Shown here: positions 9,989 through 19,096 of the stretch, one piece after another
How the letters are laid out: every line of letters starts with the position of its first letter
How positions within the stretch are numbered: position 1 is the first letter of the stretch
Assembly: GCF_021030645.1 (NCBI RefSeq)
Contig: NZ_JACGCJ010000009.1
Location: forward strand, 30,837 to 94,836
DNA: 64,000 bases
DNA from: Agrilactobacillus fermenti
GTDB taxonomy: Bacteria; Bacillota; Bacilli; Lactobacillales; Lactobacillaceae
Direction: 5' to 3'
Made by a program: the position numbers and the translations under genes
The notes under the pieces: model-generated
Seen by the model: only the letters and a program-made list of their open reading frames with translations
What the model was told of the DNA's origin: nothing
Database searches by the model: none

Positions 9989-10017
9989 TTCACAAGATTC
10001 CGGCGTTTCCTTATACT
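9989..10017 (+). promoter_or_regulatory. Promoter of mscL
   Basis: TTCACA (9989-9994) and TATACT (10012-10017) with a 17-base spacer, about 35 bases before the mscL start. Confidence 0.75.
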
Positions 10018-10051
10018 TAACTTATAAACACGATTAATCAGGAGGATAATT

Positions 10052-10486
10052 ATGTTAAGAGAGTTTAAAGAATTTATCATGCGTGGTAATGTCATCGACC
10101 TTGCCGTAGCAGTTATTATTGGGGCAGCATTCAATCAAATCGTCACTTCTTTGACTAAAAATCTGATCAATCCCCTTTTAGGTTTATTCGTTGGTAAGAT
10201 CAATTTTTCTTTTCTCGAATTTAAAGTTGGCCCGGCTGTTTTTAAAGTGGGTAATTTTATTAACGACATTATCAACTTCATTATCATTGCTTTCATTATT
10301 TTCTTGATCGTTAAAAGTATCAATAAACTTAATGAGTTGACCAGTCGCAAAGAAGCCGATGAAGCTGAACCGGAAAAACCCACTGCTGAAGAAACTTATC
10401 TTAAAGAAATTCGGGACTTATTGAAAGATCAACAAGTTCATCAAGCGACAACAACAAGTCCAAAAGATGAGTCACCTTTAAAGTAA
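10052..10486 (+). CDS. mscL: Large-conductance mechanosensitive channel
   Basis: Homopentameric membrane channel that opens under hypo-osmotic tension. The N-terminal amphipathic helix MLREFKEFIMRGNVIDLAVAVIIGAAF runs into TM1 with the conserved glycine-spaced gate. TM2 is at about residues 70-92 (NDIINFIIIAFIIFLIVKSIN). The cytoplasmic C terminus is charged and ends in the family motif LKEIRDLL plus a short Thr/Ser tail. The 144 residues are slightly longer than average because of that tail. AGGAGGA precedes the ATG; it has its own promoter and terminator. Confidence 0.95.
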   Translation: MLREFKEFIMRGNVIDLAVAVIIGAAFNQIVTSLTKNLINPLLGLFVGKINFSFLEFKVGPAVFKVGNFINDIINFIIIAFIIFLIVKSINKLNELTSRKEADEAEPEKPTAEETYLKEIRDLLKDQQVHQATTTSPKDESPLK

Positions 10487-10501
10487 CGACATTGCTATCT
10501 T

Positions 10502-10548
10502 AAAAAGAGATTTAGAAGCCAGAAAACTGGTCTCTAAATCTCTTTTTT
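10502..10548 (+). terminator. Terminator after mscL
   Basis: A 15-base stem AAAAAGAGATTTAGA (10502-10516) with TCTAAATCTCTTTTT (10533-10547) ends in T6. Its symmetry lets it serve both strands, but the genes on both sides face toward it only from the left. Confidence 0.9.
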
Positions 10549-10587
10549 AATAATCAGTCGTGCTTAAATTTGTCCTTATTACTCTAA

Positions 10588-10962
10588 TTAACCATTTTTA
10601 CCATGAATATGCAGTCCGCGTTTGATTACATCGAAAAAACCTAATGAGCGGACGATGTGATCTGCCGGAATATACTTGCGAATTGTACGCAACACTTTCT
10701 TAGGATCTTTAGAAGCGAACGAATAGGTCCCGTTTCGTTTTGTCTGAATGGCATAACGCGGGATCCACTTACCTTTAAACATAATTGATGCAACCACGTA
10801 ATCGACTTCTGTCCAAGGAATTTGAATATTATTTCTAGCACTGCGATCATTGAAAAATTCGAAGCCTCGATCACCAATCATAATTTTGCCATAGTCAGTT
10901 AGTCCAAGATAAGAAGTTGCATTTGTTACCAAATCGACTTTTGTATTAATTGACTGAACCAT
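10588..10962 (-). CDS. manO: DUF956 family protein (ManO-like, PTS-associated)
   Basis: A 124-residue soluble protein that fits the DUF956/ManO family, encoded beside mannose-class PTS operons in lactic acid bacteria and proposed to affect their expression. Recognisable are SINTKVDLVTNATSYLGLTDYGKIMIGDRGFEFFN at the N terminus and the WTEVDYVVASI stretch. ATG at 10962 has AGTGAGG 7 bases upstream, so it is preferred to GTG 10974, which overlaps that site. It lies after the IID gene on the same strand, beyond a terminator, so it may depend on read-through. Molecular function is not established. Confidence 0.8.
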   Translation of the reverse strand: MVQSINTKVDLVTNATSYLGLTDYGKIMIGDRGFEFFNDRSARNNIQIPWTEVDYVVASIMFKGKWIPRYAIQTKRNGTYSFASKDPKKVLRTIRKYIPADHIVRSLGFFDVIKRGLHIHGKNG

Positions 10963-11026
10963 TATTTTCCTCACTTTATATCATCAAATACTCATAATAA
11001 TTATACGGCGTTTACTTGGGATAAGC

Positions 11027-11062
11027 AAAAGGACCGACGTCGTAAAAATATGCGTCGATCCT
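11027..11062 (-). terminator. Terminator between PTS IID and manO
   Basis: Stem GGACCGACG (11031-11039) with CGTCGATCC (11053-11061), followed on the minus strand by a short U4 run. The short tail suggests partial termination. Confidence 0.7.
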
Positions 11063-11083
11063 CTTAACTTTTCTAATTAAATT

Positions 11084-11995
11084 TTACATCAACCCAATGA
11101 CGTGGAAGACAACACCAACAACGAATAAACCAAGAATAATAACAATTGGTGAAACTTTCTTCTTCAATAACCACATACAGAATAATGTTAACAATAACCC
11201 AGCGAGGCCAGGAATCAAACTATCTAAGTTATCCTGTAAAGTCGTTATCTTATGGGCTGTCAAGGATAAGCCATCATGCTGCTGCACCAAAGCTTCCTTG
11301 ATTCCTTGAGCACCTTGCGGCAATTTATCCCAATGAATGTAAGCTTTGCTGTCTAGTTTAACCGTTGAGACAATCGGCGTAAATTTCACCGCTACCCAAC
11401 GGTTGACCAGCGATCCTAGGATAAACATACCTAAAATAGAAGCTGTCTTCGTAACGTCCTGTAACAATCCACCGGACATATCTTCCGTAATACGAGAACC
11501 TGCTCGATAACCAAATTCTTGCGTATACCACATGAAGGCCATCCGAATAATGTTCCAAGCAACAAAGTAAATGATTGGTCCAAGAATATTCCCGGATAAA
11601 GCCATTGAAGCCCCTAAGGCCCCTAAAATTGGCCGTACCGTGAACCAGAATACTGGATCCCCAATACCGGCTAACGGTCCCATCATACCAACTTTCACAC
11701 CTTGGATGGCAACATCGTCAACTGGTGCGCCATTAGCCCGATCTTCTTCAAGGGCTAATGTAACCCCTAGTACAGGTGAAGCCAAGTAAGGATGCGTATT
11801 AAAGAATTCCAGATGCCGTGTTAAAGCAGCTGCCCGGTCTTCTTTAGTTTTATATAATTTCTTGATGGCTGGAATCATTGAGAAAGCCCAGCCACCATTT
11901 TGCATACGTTCGTAGTTCCATGACCCTTGAATAAAGGTTGAACGTAAGAAAACGGAGATACGATCTCTTTTTGATAATTTAACTTCATTTGCCAT
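11084..11995 (-). CDS. manZ: PTS mannose/fructose/sorbose-class transporter subunit IID
   Basis: Membrane component of the mannose-family phosphotransferase permease; with IIC it forms the sugar channel in the cytoplasmic membrane. The 303 residues open with KLSKRDRISVFLRSTFIQGSWNYERMQNGGW, a hallmark of IID, then NTHPYLASPVLGVTLALEE. The C terminus has hydrophobic segments near 130-160, 185-210 and 260-302. It is the third gene of a IIAB-IIC-IID operon, 17 bases after IIC, with a GGAGGCGAAT-type site. Class IIa bacteriocins use the IIC/IID pair of this family as receptor. Sugar specificity (mannose/glucose most likely) is inferred from family only. Confidence 0.93.
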   Translation of the reverse strand: MANEVKLSKRDRISVFLRSTFIQGSWNYERMQNGGWAFSMIPAIKKLYKTKEDRAAALTRHLEFFNTHPYLASPVLGVTLALEEDRANGAPVDDVAIQGVKVGMMGPLAGIGDPVFWFTVRPILGALGASMALSGNILGPIIYFVAWNIIRMAFMWYTQEFGYRAGSRITEDMSGGLLQDVTKTASILGMFILGSLVNRWVAVKFTPIVSTVKLDSKAYIHWDKLPQGAQGIKEALVQQHDGLSLTAHKITTLQDNLDSLIPGLAGLLLTLFCMWLLKKKVSPIVIILGLFVVGVVFHVIGLM

Positions 11996-12012
11996 TTTTA
12001 TTCGCCTCCTTC

Positions 12013-12822
12013 TTAGTAATCATCTATGATATCGCCGACAGGATCACCGGTACCAGAACTCTTACCGCCATTACCTGAACCGCTTTGTTTCGAAAGGGCT
12101 AAGTAAATCAACGCTAGAGAAATACCAATGGCACCTAAGCCGATCAATGTGAGTTCTTTGATGGTTGCTAAGACGAAACCAATGGCAAAGAATGGCCAAA
12201 CTTCACGTGTTGCCATCATGTTGATAACCATAGCATAACCTACGGCAACAACCATGCCACCACCAACGGCTAACCCATCAGTTAACCAAGCAGGCATCAT
12301 ACCAAGTAAATGTCTTACAGGGCCGGCACCAATAGCCAAAATCAAAACGGCTGGAATAGCAATACGTAAGCCCTGCATGATGATGGCGATAATATGCCAT
12401 AAATCAACTTTGGCAATGTTCCCTTCTTTAGCAGCACTATCCATGATATGAACAATACCAGTTGCTAATGTACGGGCAATAATCGTTAATAGTAACCCGG
12501 CGACAGCTAAAGGTACGGCAATGGCAATGGCAGAGGTTACACCAGCCTTACCTTGACCGCCTAAAACAAGAATAATAGCAGATGCGACAGATGCTAAGGC
12601 AGCATCAGGGGCAACGGCGGCACCAATATTAGCCCAGCCTAGTGCGATCATTTGTAATGAACCACCTAGAATCAAGCATGGTACTAAGTCCCCGGTCACC
12701 AAACCGATCAACGTACACGCAATTAAGGGTTGATGAAATTGGAACTCATCCAAGATCCCTTCCATACCGGCTAAAAACGCCACGATGGCTACTAGGATCA
12801 TTTGAATTAAATTTAAATCCAT
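12013..12822 (-). CDS. manY: PTS mannose/fructose/sorbose-class transporter subunit IIC
   Basis: Integral membrane subunit of the mannose-class PTS. It has 269 residues with many hydrophobic segments and the family opening MDLNLIQMILVAIVAFLAGMEGILDEFQFHQPLIACTL. The loop LGGSLQMIALGWANIGAAVAPDAALASVAS is typical of the class. ATG 12822 has AAGGAGG about 9 bases upstream; ten extra codons before it lack a site. The C terminus is glycine/serine rich and hydrophilic. The gene sits between IIAB (36 bases upstream) and IID. Confidence 0.93.
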   Translation of the reverse strand: MDLNLIQMILVAIVAFLAGMEGILDEFQFHQPLIACTLIGLVTGDLVPCLILGGSLQMIALGWANIGAAVAPDAALASVASAIILVLGGQGKAGVTSAIAIAVPLAVAGLLLTIIARTLATGIVHIMDSAAKEGNIAKVDLWHIIAIIMQGLRIAIPAVLILAIGAGPVRHLLGMMPAWLTDGLAVGGGMVVAVGYAMVINMMATREVWPFFAIGFVLATIKELTLIGLGAIGISLALIYLALSKQSGSGNGGKSSGTGDPVGDIIDDY

Positions 12823-12858
12823 AATCGTTATTCCTCCTTTTCCTTCGAACAATAAGTG

Positions 12859-13833
12859 CTACTTTTGACGATTAAGTTCTTCTTGTGCCTTCTTCAAAAT
12901 ATCGTCCATATTACCCTTCGAATCATTCGGTACTTTACGGACATCAAAGCTGACACCGTCAGCCTTCAATTTGTTAAAGGTATCAATATCGTTTTGGTCA
13001 AAAGCAAGTACCTTATTCGGCTGAACTTTGCCAGGTGAATGGGCCATTGAACCTACATTGATAGATTTCAGTGGCACGCCACCTTCAACGGCACGTAAGG
13101 CATCCTGTGGTGTTTCGAATAATAGTAAAGCCTTTTGACCCCCAAAATGCTGATCGTCTTTAGCTAACTTGATCATTTGATCAACAGGGACAACGTGAGC
13201 CTTAACACCAGGAGGTGCCGCCTGCGTAATCAAATTTTTACGTAACTCATCTTTCGCAACTGCATCTGAAACAACGATGATCCGTGTTGGGCCTGTTTCC
13301 TTGGTCCAGGCAGTCGCAACTTGACCGTGCAACAACCGTGAATCAACCCGAGCTAAAACATATTGCATCCTACCTGGTGCCCCGGCACTAATAGGTCCAG
13401 CAGGTTCAGCAGCAGCTTCAGTCTCCTTTGGTTCAAGAGATTCTGGTCTTGGTTTGATGCCATCCCGACCAGCGCTAACTAAGTGCGCTGCAATTTCTTG
13501 TGCAGAATCCATGGTTAAACGTGACCCATATGCTTCAATCAGCATTGGTAAGTTCAATCCGGTAACGATAGCCCACTTGTCTTTATGTGCTTCAAAAAGA
13601 CCATTTGCTTGATTGAATGGAGAGCCACCCCATAAATCAATCAAAAACAGGACCTCATCCTCAGGATCGAATTTGGCAATAGCCGCTTCGAGGTGTGCAC
13701 GCAAGTCATCTGGGCCTTCATTAGGCATAAAGGTGACTGCTTCGACTTTTTCTTGCTCGCCAAAAATCATTTGACCGGATTGCAAGATGCCTTCAGCAAA
13801 CTTCCCATGGCTTGCAAGGACGATTCCTACCAT
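12859..13833 (-). CDS. manX: PTS mannose-class transporter subunit IIAB (fused)
   Basis: Cytoplasmic phosphoryl carrier. The IIA domain (about residues 1-130) has the phospho-histidine in [10 protein letters not shown] near residue 9. A linker rich in Ala, Pro and Glu (about 140-155) joins it to the IIB domain (about 160-324), whose active histidine is in [15 protein letters not shown]. The phosphate passes from HPr through both histidines to the sugar. AGGAGGCGACAAAT precedes the ATG. A sigma-70-like promoter is visible upstream; I see no -24/-12 sigma-54 element, though mannose operons of some relatives use one. Confidence 0.93.
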   Translation of the reverse strand: MVGIVLASHGKFAEGILQSGQMIFGEQEKVEAVTFMPNEGPDDLRAHLEAAIAKFDPEDEVLFLIDLWGGSPFNQANGLFEAHKDKWAIVTGLNLPMLIEAYGSRLTMDSAQEIAAHLVSAGRDGIKPRPESLEPKETEAAAEPAGPISAGAPGRMQYVLARVDSRLLHGQVATAWTKETGPTRIIVVSDAVAKDELRKNLITQAAPPGVKAHVVPVDQMIKLAKDDQHFGGQKALLLFETPQDALRAVEGGVPLKSINVGSMAHSPGKVQPNKVLAFDQNDIDTFNKLKADGVSFDVRKVPNDSKGNMDDILKKAQEELNRQK

Positions 13834-13947
13834 ATTTGTCGCCTCCTAAGTAATTTGTGAGCGATGACTCAATATTATATTGTCTTATCAAAATAGTAAT
13901 AATAGCAATAATATGAAAGTATATGATTAAGTGCATCACTACCTTTG

Positions 13948-13976
13948 AATATACTCACATTTCCATCATTTTGCAA
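13948..13976 (-). promoter_or_regulatory. Probable promoter of the mannose PTS operon
   Basis: On the minus strand, TTGCAA (13971-13976), a 17-base spacer and TATATT (13948-13953). The transcript would carry a leader of about 110 bases before manX. No clear catabolite-response element is visible next to it. Confidence 0.6.
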
Positions 13977-14133
13977 GGGCTTTTACTCTTGTTGCTACGC
14001 GTTTTCATGAAAGGGTATGTACCAATTGATTCTATAACGGCTATTTTTTTAAAACTTAATTGGGTCACTGGTCGCAAGATGGAAATGAAAAAGTTATCTC
14101 CATTATTTATATTAAATTTTGATATGAAAATTA

Positions 14134-14167
14134 AAAAAATAAAGTCAGGCTTAAAACACCTGACTTT
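14134..14167 (-). terminator. Terminator of prs
   Basis: Stem AAAGTCAGG (14141-14149) and CCTGACTTT (14159-14167), followed on the minus strand by a U-rich tract at 14134-14140. Confidence 0.88.
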
Positions 14168-14204
14168 TACTAAAATTTACATATTAACTATATAGAATCG
14201 TCTT

Positions 14205-15188
14205 TTATAAGTTGGTCCCTTTAAACCGTGTTTGGAATAATGGACTAACCGGTTGATTATTGTAGATCCGTTTAATAGCCGTTCCCATCAATTCCCCCAC
14301 AGAAATCTGTTCCATTTTGTCGATCATTTTTTCTGGTGGCATTTGAATCGTATCTGTGACGACTAATTTGGAAATAGCTGAATCAGAAATACGTTGAATG
14401 GCAGGTCCTGATAAAACAGGATGCGTACAACTAGCGTATACTTCCGTTGCGCCAGCATCTTTCAAAGCTTGAGCAGCTAGCGTGATTGTCCCAGCTGTAT
14501 CGATCATATCATCGATAATAATGCAGCGTTTGCCTTGGACATGACCAATAATATTCATAATCTCAGCCACATTAGCTTTTGGCCGGCGTTTGTCAATAAT
14601 TGCCAAAGGTGTTTTTAAGAATTTAGCAAGCTGACGTGCCCGTGTAACCCCACCATGATCTGGAGATACAACAACAGCATCTTTTTCTAAACCATTGCGC
14701 AAAAAGTAATCCGCAATCAAAGGCGCACCCATTAAGTGATCCACCGGAATATCAAAGAAGCCTTGGATTTGAGCAGCATGTAGATCGATCGTCAAAATAC
14801 GGTCCGCCCCAGCTTTTTGCAGCATGTTGGCAACTAATTTTGCCGTAATCGGTTCTCTTGGCTTGGCTTTGCGGTCTTGACGCGCATAGCCATAGTAAGG
14901 GATCACGAGATTGACACTATGTGCTGAAGCACGACGTAATGCATCAATCATGATCAATAATTCCATTAAATTATCATTTACTGGTTTAGATGTGGATTGA
15001 ATTAAAAAAACATCACAGCCGCGAATACTTTCATCAATATTGATTTGAATCTCACCGTCACTGAAACGGTCTACAGAAGATTTTCCAAGTGGAACGCCCA
15101 CAGCATCAGCGATTTTCTGTGCCAATGGGAAGTTGGAATTAAGTGCAAATAATCTCAAATCATGTCGGGTTGCTTGTTCAGTTGTCAT
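14205..15188 (-). CDS. prs: Ribose-phosphate pyrophosphokinase
   Basis: Makes PRPP from ribose 5-phosphate and ATP, feeding purine, pyrimidine, NAD, His and Trp synthesis. The 327-residue protein has [16 protein letters not shown] near residue 45, [23 protein letters not shown] near 105-125 and the PRPP loop [28 protein letters not shown] near 215-240. ATG 15188 has GGAGG 5 bases upstream, so the 13 extra upstream codons are not used. It follows glmU with a 22-base gap, the conserved glmU-prs pair. Confidence 0.97.
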   Translation of the reverse strand: MTTEQATRHDLRLFALNSNFPLAQKIADAVGVPLGKSSVDRFSDGEIQINIDESIRGCDVFLIQSTSKPVNDNLMELLIMIDALRRASAHSVNLVIPYYGYARQDRKAKPREPITAKLVANMLQKAGADRILTIDLHAAQIQGFFDIPVDHLMGAPLIADYFLRNGLEKDAVVVSPDHGGVTRARQLAKFLKTPLAIIDKRRPKANVAEIMNIIGHVQGKRCIIIDDMIDTAGTITLAAQALKDAGATEVYASCTHPVLSGPAIQRISDSAISKLVVTDTIQMPPEKMIDKMEQISVGELMGTAIKRIYNNQPVSPLFQTRFKGTNL

Positions 15189-15210
15189 TATGGCCTCCAA
15201 ATTCAACGTT

Positions 15211-16599
15211 CTATTTCCAGTCTTCACTGTTTGCTAATGGCAATTTACGCCAGTAGTCTTCTTTATTAGTTTGTCGTGAACGGGCAATTGCCATGGCATG
15301 TTTCGGAATATCATTCGTAATCGTCGAACCAGCAGCAATGAAAGAATGATCAGCGATATGGACTGGTGCAATGATATTTGAGTTACTCCCCAGAAAGGCA
15401 TGGTCACCTACTGTGGTATGGAATTTTTGCACGCCATCATAATTGACAAAAACCACACCGCAGCCAACATTAATATCACTACCCAAAGTTGCGTCACCAA
15501 CATAAGATAGATGCCCCACCTTAGTCCGAGCGCCAATAGAAGCCTTCTTCAATTCGCAAAAATTACCAATATGTGCCGCTGCACCAACTTCAGATTGTGG
15601 CCGTAAATGACTATTTGGCCCAATATCACTACCTTGATGCATGATGGATTGTTCAATTGTTGAGGCAGTTACTGTAACCTGATCCTCGATCGTTGAATCT
15701 ACAATTTTAGAATGGGCACCAATCACGCAATGGGCACCGATTGTTGTGTGTCCCTGCAATTGCACACCTGGCTCGATCACACTATCCCGGCCAATCGTAA
15801 TATCGCTATCGATATATGTACTTGCTGGGTCAATGATCGTTACCCCGTCACGCATATGTGCCTCGTTGATCCGCTGCTGCATAATCTTAGTTGCTTTAGA
15901 AAGAGCAACGCGATCGTTAACGCCCATTGACTCTTCAAATTCAGCCATTTGGTATGCTGATACAACGCCACCTTGATGGCGAATGATCTCAATTACATCG
16001 GGTAAATAATATTCATGCTGCGCATTTTCATTTTTCACTTGATGTAATGCCTTGAAAAGTGTTTGATTATCGAAACAAAATACCCCAGTGCTGATTTCAT
16101 GGATATCTGCTTCCTGACTGTTGGCATCTTTTTGTTCGACGATGCGTTCAACGTTACCTAACTCATTACGCACAATACGGCCATAGCCAGTTGGATCAGG
16201 TGCTAAAGCTGTTAGCACGGTTGCCTGTGCATGCTTTTCCTCATGAAACTGGAACAGCTTCTTGAATGTTTCTGCTGTAAATAAAGGGGTATCCCCACTA
16301 ACCACTAAAGTAACTCCGGTCCTATCACCAAGAATTTGTTCTGCTTGCAAAACTGCATGTCCAGTCCCCAACTGTGCTTCTTGAAACGCATATTGAGTCC
16401 GATCACCCAGAACAGCTTCTACCTTTTGGGCACCATGACCGATAATCGTAACAACTTCAGTTGGCTCTATCATTTCTACTTGGGTCAGTACATGATCAAC
16501 CATTGGCTTACCACAAACCGGATGTAAGACCTTATAAAGATCAGACTTCATCCGTGTGCCTTGGCCAGCTGCCAAAATGATCGTAAATCTATCAGGCAT
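15211..16599 (-). CDS. glmU: Bifunctional UDP-N-acetylglucosamine pyrophosphorylase / glucosamine-1-phosphate N-acetyltransferase
   Basis: Acetylates GlcN-1-P and then couples it to UTP to give UDP-GlcNAc for the cell wall; its product is the MurA substrate. The N-terminal uridyltransferase (about residues 1-230) has the signature [24 protein letters not shown]. The C-terminal left-handed beta-helix (about 250-450) is built from hexapeptide repeats, with the acetyltransferase residues in GNFCELKKA and NYDGVQKF. It has 462 residues, normal for the family. It lies between purR and prs. Confidence 0.97.
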   Translation of the reverse strand: MPDRFTIILAAGQGTRMKSDLYKVLHPVCGKPMVDHVLTQVEMIEPTEVVTIIGHGAQKVEAVLGDRTQYAFQEAQLGTGHAVLQAEQILGDRTGVTLVVSGDTPLFTAETFKKLFQFHEEKHAQATVLTALAPDPTGYGRIVRNELGNVERIVEQKDANSQEADIHEISTGVFCFDNQTLFKALHQVKNENAQHEYYLPDVIEIIRHQGGVVSAYQMAEFEESMGVNDRVALSKATKIMQQRINEAHMRDGVTIIDPASTYIDSDITIGRDSVIEPGVQLQGHTTIGAHCVIGAHSKIVDSTIEDQVTVTASTIEQSIMHQGSDIGPNSHLRPQSEVGAAAHIGNFCELKKASIGARTKVGHLSYVGDATLGSDINVGCGVVFVNYDGVQKFHTTVGDHAFLGSNSNIIAPVHIADHSFIAAGSTITNDIPKHAMAIARSRQTNKEDYWRKLPLANSEDWK

Positions 16600-16690
16600 T
16601 ACCTATTTCTTCCCTTCACTTGCGTACCGCAAAAATCCATAATTGCTGTCACTATTTTACCTTAAAATCAGTGACTTCTCAATAATGTAT

Positions 16691-17542
16691 CTAACTGTGA
16701 GCCGCATCAAGTACGTTAAAATCAGTTTGAGTCATATAACTACCGGGAACTGCTTTGATTTGATTATTGATTGCATCCAAGCTATCAATGCGAATCAATG
16801 AAGTATACGCTGGTACGGCGCGTTCACCCTCAAATTTACTTTCACCAAAGACAGCAATGCCCGCTAATTCAGCTTCAAATTCCTTGACCATGCTGACCAT
16901 GCCAGAAATCGTGCCGCCGCCTTTCATAAAATCATCGACAATTAAAACATGGGCTCCTTTTTGCAAACTGCGTTTAGAGAGTTCCATTTTTTCGACCCGT
17001 TTGGAAGAACCAGAGACATAGTTCACACTGACCGTCGAGCCCTCAGTAATCTTAGAGTCACGGCGAACGATCACAAATGGCTTATTCAAGTAATAAGCCA
17101 CACTTTGAGCAATTGGGATCCCCTTTGTCGCAATAGTCATGACCACATCAACCTGTTTTTTTGCATATTGACTTGCAACTAAACGGCCAACTTGTCGTAA
17201 AACTTCTGGCTCACCTAGCAAGTCAGATAAATAAACGTAACCACCGGGTAAAACCCGCTCTGGCGCTGAAATACGCGTACTCATTTCATTCAAAAACTGC
17301 TCAGCCGTTGATTGGTCCACCGTTGGAATGTAGCGCACACCACCAGCAGCTCCTGGCACAGTCTCCAGAATACCCGTGCCTTGTTTTGCAAAGGTATTTC
17401 GAATAATCGTCAAGTCTTCACTAATTGATGACTTAGCTGAGTCAAAAGCCTCTGAGAAAAAAGTCAAGGGCACCAAGGTATGGGGGCGTTCTAACAAGTA
17501 TCGTGTCATTTCAATGACACGATTGCTTCTACGTACTTTCAT
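16691..17542 (-). CDS. purR: Pur operon repressor
   Basis: Gram-positive PurR, which represses purine genes and is released by PRPP. A winged-helix N terminus (KVRRSNRVIEMTRYLLERPHTLVPLTFFSEAF) precedes a type I phosphoribosyltransferase-like domain. That domain carries the PRPP loop VLIVDDFMKGGGTISGM near residues 200-216. The 283 residues match the family once ATG 17542 is used; GGAGATTTAGT lies just before it. It precedes glmU, the standard order, and makes sense beside prs because PRPP is its effector. Confidence 0.95.
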   Translation of the reverse strand: MKVRRSNRVIEMTRYLLERPHTLVPLTFFSEAFDSAKSSISEDLTIIRNTFAKQGTGILETVPGAAGGVRYIPTVDQSTAEQFLNEMSTRISAPERVLPGGYVYLSDLLGEPEVLRQVGRLVASQYAKKQVDVVMTIATKGIPIAQSVAYYLNKPFVIVRRDSKITEGSTVSVNYVSGSSKRVEKMELSKRSLQKGAHVLIVDDFMKGGGTISGMVSMVKEFEAELAGIAVFGESKFEGERAVPAYTSLIRIDSLDAINNQIKAVPGSYMTQTDFNVLDAAHS

Positions 17543-17654
17543 ACTAAATCTCCTTTGCAACAAAACGATTGAAATATATCTACGCATCAATAAAATGACC
17601 GTATACATTATACGTGTTTAGTCCGCAAATTCCTAGCAAAATTTAAAATAATAA

Positions 17655-17682
17655 AAGACATTGTTCGGTTTCTACAATGTCT
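17655..17682 (-). terminator. Terminator of ispE
   Basis: Stem AGACATTGT (17656-17664) with ACAATGTCT (17674-17682), abutting the ispE stop codon, with a U-rich tail on the minus strand. Confidence 0.85.
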
Positions 17683-18549
17683 TCAGTCGTTAGTTAATTG
17701 GTAAGGCCGCAATAAATAGACTTGCTCACAAAATCCTCGCATGCTGTTAAATATATGTTTCGCTCGGCTATAACTATGGCATAAACCGAAAACTGTCGGA
17801 CCGCTGCCTGACATACCGGCGGCATCCGCACCAAACTGTAGTAACTTTTGCTTCAAATAGCCAATTTCAGGGTGTTGCTGACCAGTTGTCGTCTCTAACA
17901 CATTGCGTACTTGAGCTGTAAGCAACGGATAATTATTTTCCTTTAGAGCTTTGATAAGTTGTCTTGTATCAGGCCGATATCCTAGTTTCTGAAGATCAAG
18001 GCCACGTAAAATATGCCGTGTTGAAACTGAAAAATCAGGTTTCACAACAACATAATATAATTTCAAGTCGGTTTGTAAAGGACGCACAATATTGCCCTGC
18101 CCAGAAACATGGGCTAAACGTGAAAATACACAATAGGGCACATCCTCATCTAAAGCCAAACTTAAATCAGCCAAATATTGTTCTGAAAGATTTAACCGCC
18201 AAAGCTGGTTTAACCCACGTAAAATAGCCGCTGCATCACTACTGCCACCACCAAGGCCAGCAGCTACCGGAATATGTTTCTCAATAAAAATTGAAACGCC
18301 TTGTTTGATTTGGTATTTACGCTGCAAAATACGTGCTGCTTGATAGGCCAAGTTACGATGATCTTTTGGCAGATAATTCTTGTCTGTGGTTACGACGATC
18401 TGATCGTCTTGACGTGGCGTCAGATGGATATAATCAAAAAGATTCAACGAGGTCACGACCATCGACCATTTGAATATATTGGTCGTTACGCGGCCCAATA
18501 TATCGATTGATAAATTCAGTTTTGCCGGTGCCAAAAAAACTTTTTCCAT
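17683..18549 (-). CDS. ispE: 4-diphosphocytidyl-2-C-methyl-D-erythritol kinase homologue (IspE-like, atypical)
   Basis: GHMP-kinase family protein of 288 residues in the place where lactobacilli carry ispE, between veg and purR. It keeps the N-terminal LAPAKLNLSIDILGR, the ATP loop PVAAGLGGGSSDAAAILRGL (about residues 92-111), the DEDVPYCV segment with the expected catalytic Asp, and AAGMSGSGPTVFGL near 245. The substrate-binding DGYHE-type motif normally following the GRR segment is missing: here it reads VTTNIFKWSMVV. Lactobacilli generally make isoprenoids by the mevalonate route, so the classical role is doubtful. A relaxed or different substrate is possible; the kinase fold itself is clear. 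Confidence 0.85.
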   Translation of the reverse strand: MEKVFLAPAKLNLSIDILGRVTTNIFKWSMVVTSLNLFDYIHLTPRQDDQIVVTTDKNYLPKDHRNLAYQAARILQRKYQIKQGVSIFIEKHIPVAAGLGGGSSDAAAILRGLNQLWRLNLSEQYLADLSLALDEDVPYCVFSRLAHVSGQGNIVRPLQTDLKLYYVVVKPDFSVSTRHILRGLDLQKLGYRPDTRQLIKALKENNYPLLTAQVRNVLETTTGQQHPEIGYLKQKLLQFGADAAGMSGSGPTVFGLCHSYSRAKHIFNSMRGFCEQVYLLRPYQLTND

Positions 18550-18643
18550 GGGCTCACCAACATTCCTTAATTATTCTTGCCATACATTATAGCGTAAATA
18601 CAAACAGGACACTACCTAAAATAAATCGGTTTCAAATGATCCC

Positions 18644-18684
18644 AAAAAAAGACTAGACAAAAGTTGAACTCTGTCTAGTCTTTT
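18644..18684 (-). terminator. Terminator of veg
   Basis: Stem AAAAGACTAGACA (18647-18659) with TGTCTAGTCTTTT (18672-18684), with a U7 run on the minus strand. Confidence 0.92.
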
Positions 18685-18743
18685 AATATTTAAAAATAAT
18701 TCAATTACAATGTCATTCAAGGTGCTTAGTTCTATCGTTTGAG

Positions 18744-19004
18744 TTATGCGTCTGTCTGCTTACTTTGGTCATCATCAAAATTGATTTTGATCGTTTTCGT
18801 TAGCAAATCTGCGTAACTATACGAAACACGTTCAAAAGCATTTTCTGTTTGATCCAAATCAACCACAAATACGGAAGGATAGGTTTCTTTTAATGTACCC
18901 TTGCGGCGTGTGATCTTCTTTCTACCTGCTTGTGCAACAACTGTTAGATTATGTCCAACTTTGCCATCAAGATTATGCTTAATGCTAGCTAATGTAATTG
19001 GCAT
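18744..19004 (-). CDS. veg: Veg protein
   Basis: An 86-residue member of the Veg/DUF1021 family, a small SH3-like beta-barrel conserved in Firmicutes and linked to biofilm matrix expression in Bacillus. The diagnostic start MPITLASIKHNLDGKVG and the stretch RKKITRRKGTLKETYPSVFVVDLDQ are present. GAGGGGTG lies 5 bases before ATG 19004, which excludes the longer frame. It lies between rsmA and ispE, the conserved position, and ends in its own terminator. The biochemical role is not settled. Confidence 0.93.
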   Translation of the reverse strand: MPITLASIKHNLDGKVGHNLTVVAQAGRKKITRRKGTLKETYPSVFVVDLDQTENAFERVSYSYADLLTKTIKINFDDDQSKQTDA

Positions 19005-19096
19005 GCACTCACCCCTCAAAAGACATTATACCACAAATTTTAAAAGATTACCATTTTACCATATGTTTGCCGCCAGCGCTAGTATAAATACAAATT

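Larger units (their letters stand above)
13834..14204. other. Intergenic region between prs and the PTS operon
   Basis: A 371-base gap that holds the manX ribosome binding site and promoter (13948-13976) and the prs terminator (14134-14167). The part between 13977 and 14130 is AT-rich and shows no convincing gene. A 90-codon frame here on the plus strand runs through the terminator and lacks a ribosome binding site. Confidence 0.7.

Noticed and set aside
13834..13990. Sigma-54 promoter for the mannose PTS operon
   Set aside because: No TGGCAC-N5-TTGC element is present; a sigma-70-like pair is.
13923..14195. A 90-codon plus-strand frame between prs and the PTS operon
   Set aside because: No ribosome binding site, and it runs through the prs terminator and the PTS promoter; composition is that of AT-rich intergenic DNA.
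16648..16675. Hairpin GTCACT/AGTGAC between glmU and purR
   Set aside because: No U tract on either strand, so not called a terminator.
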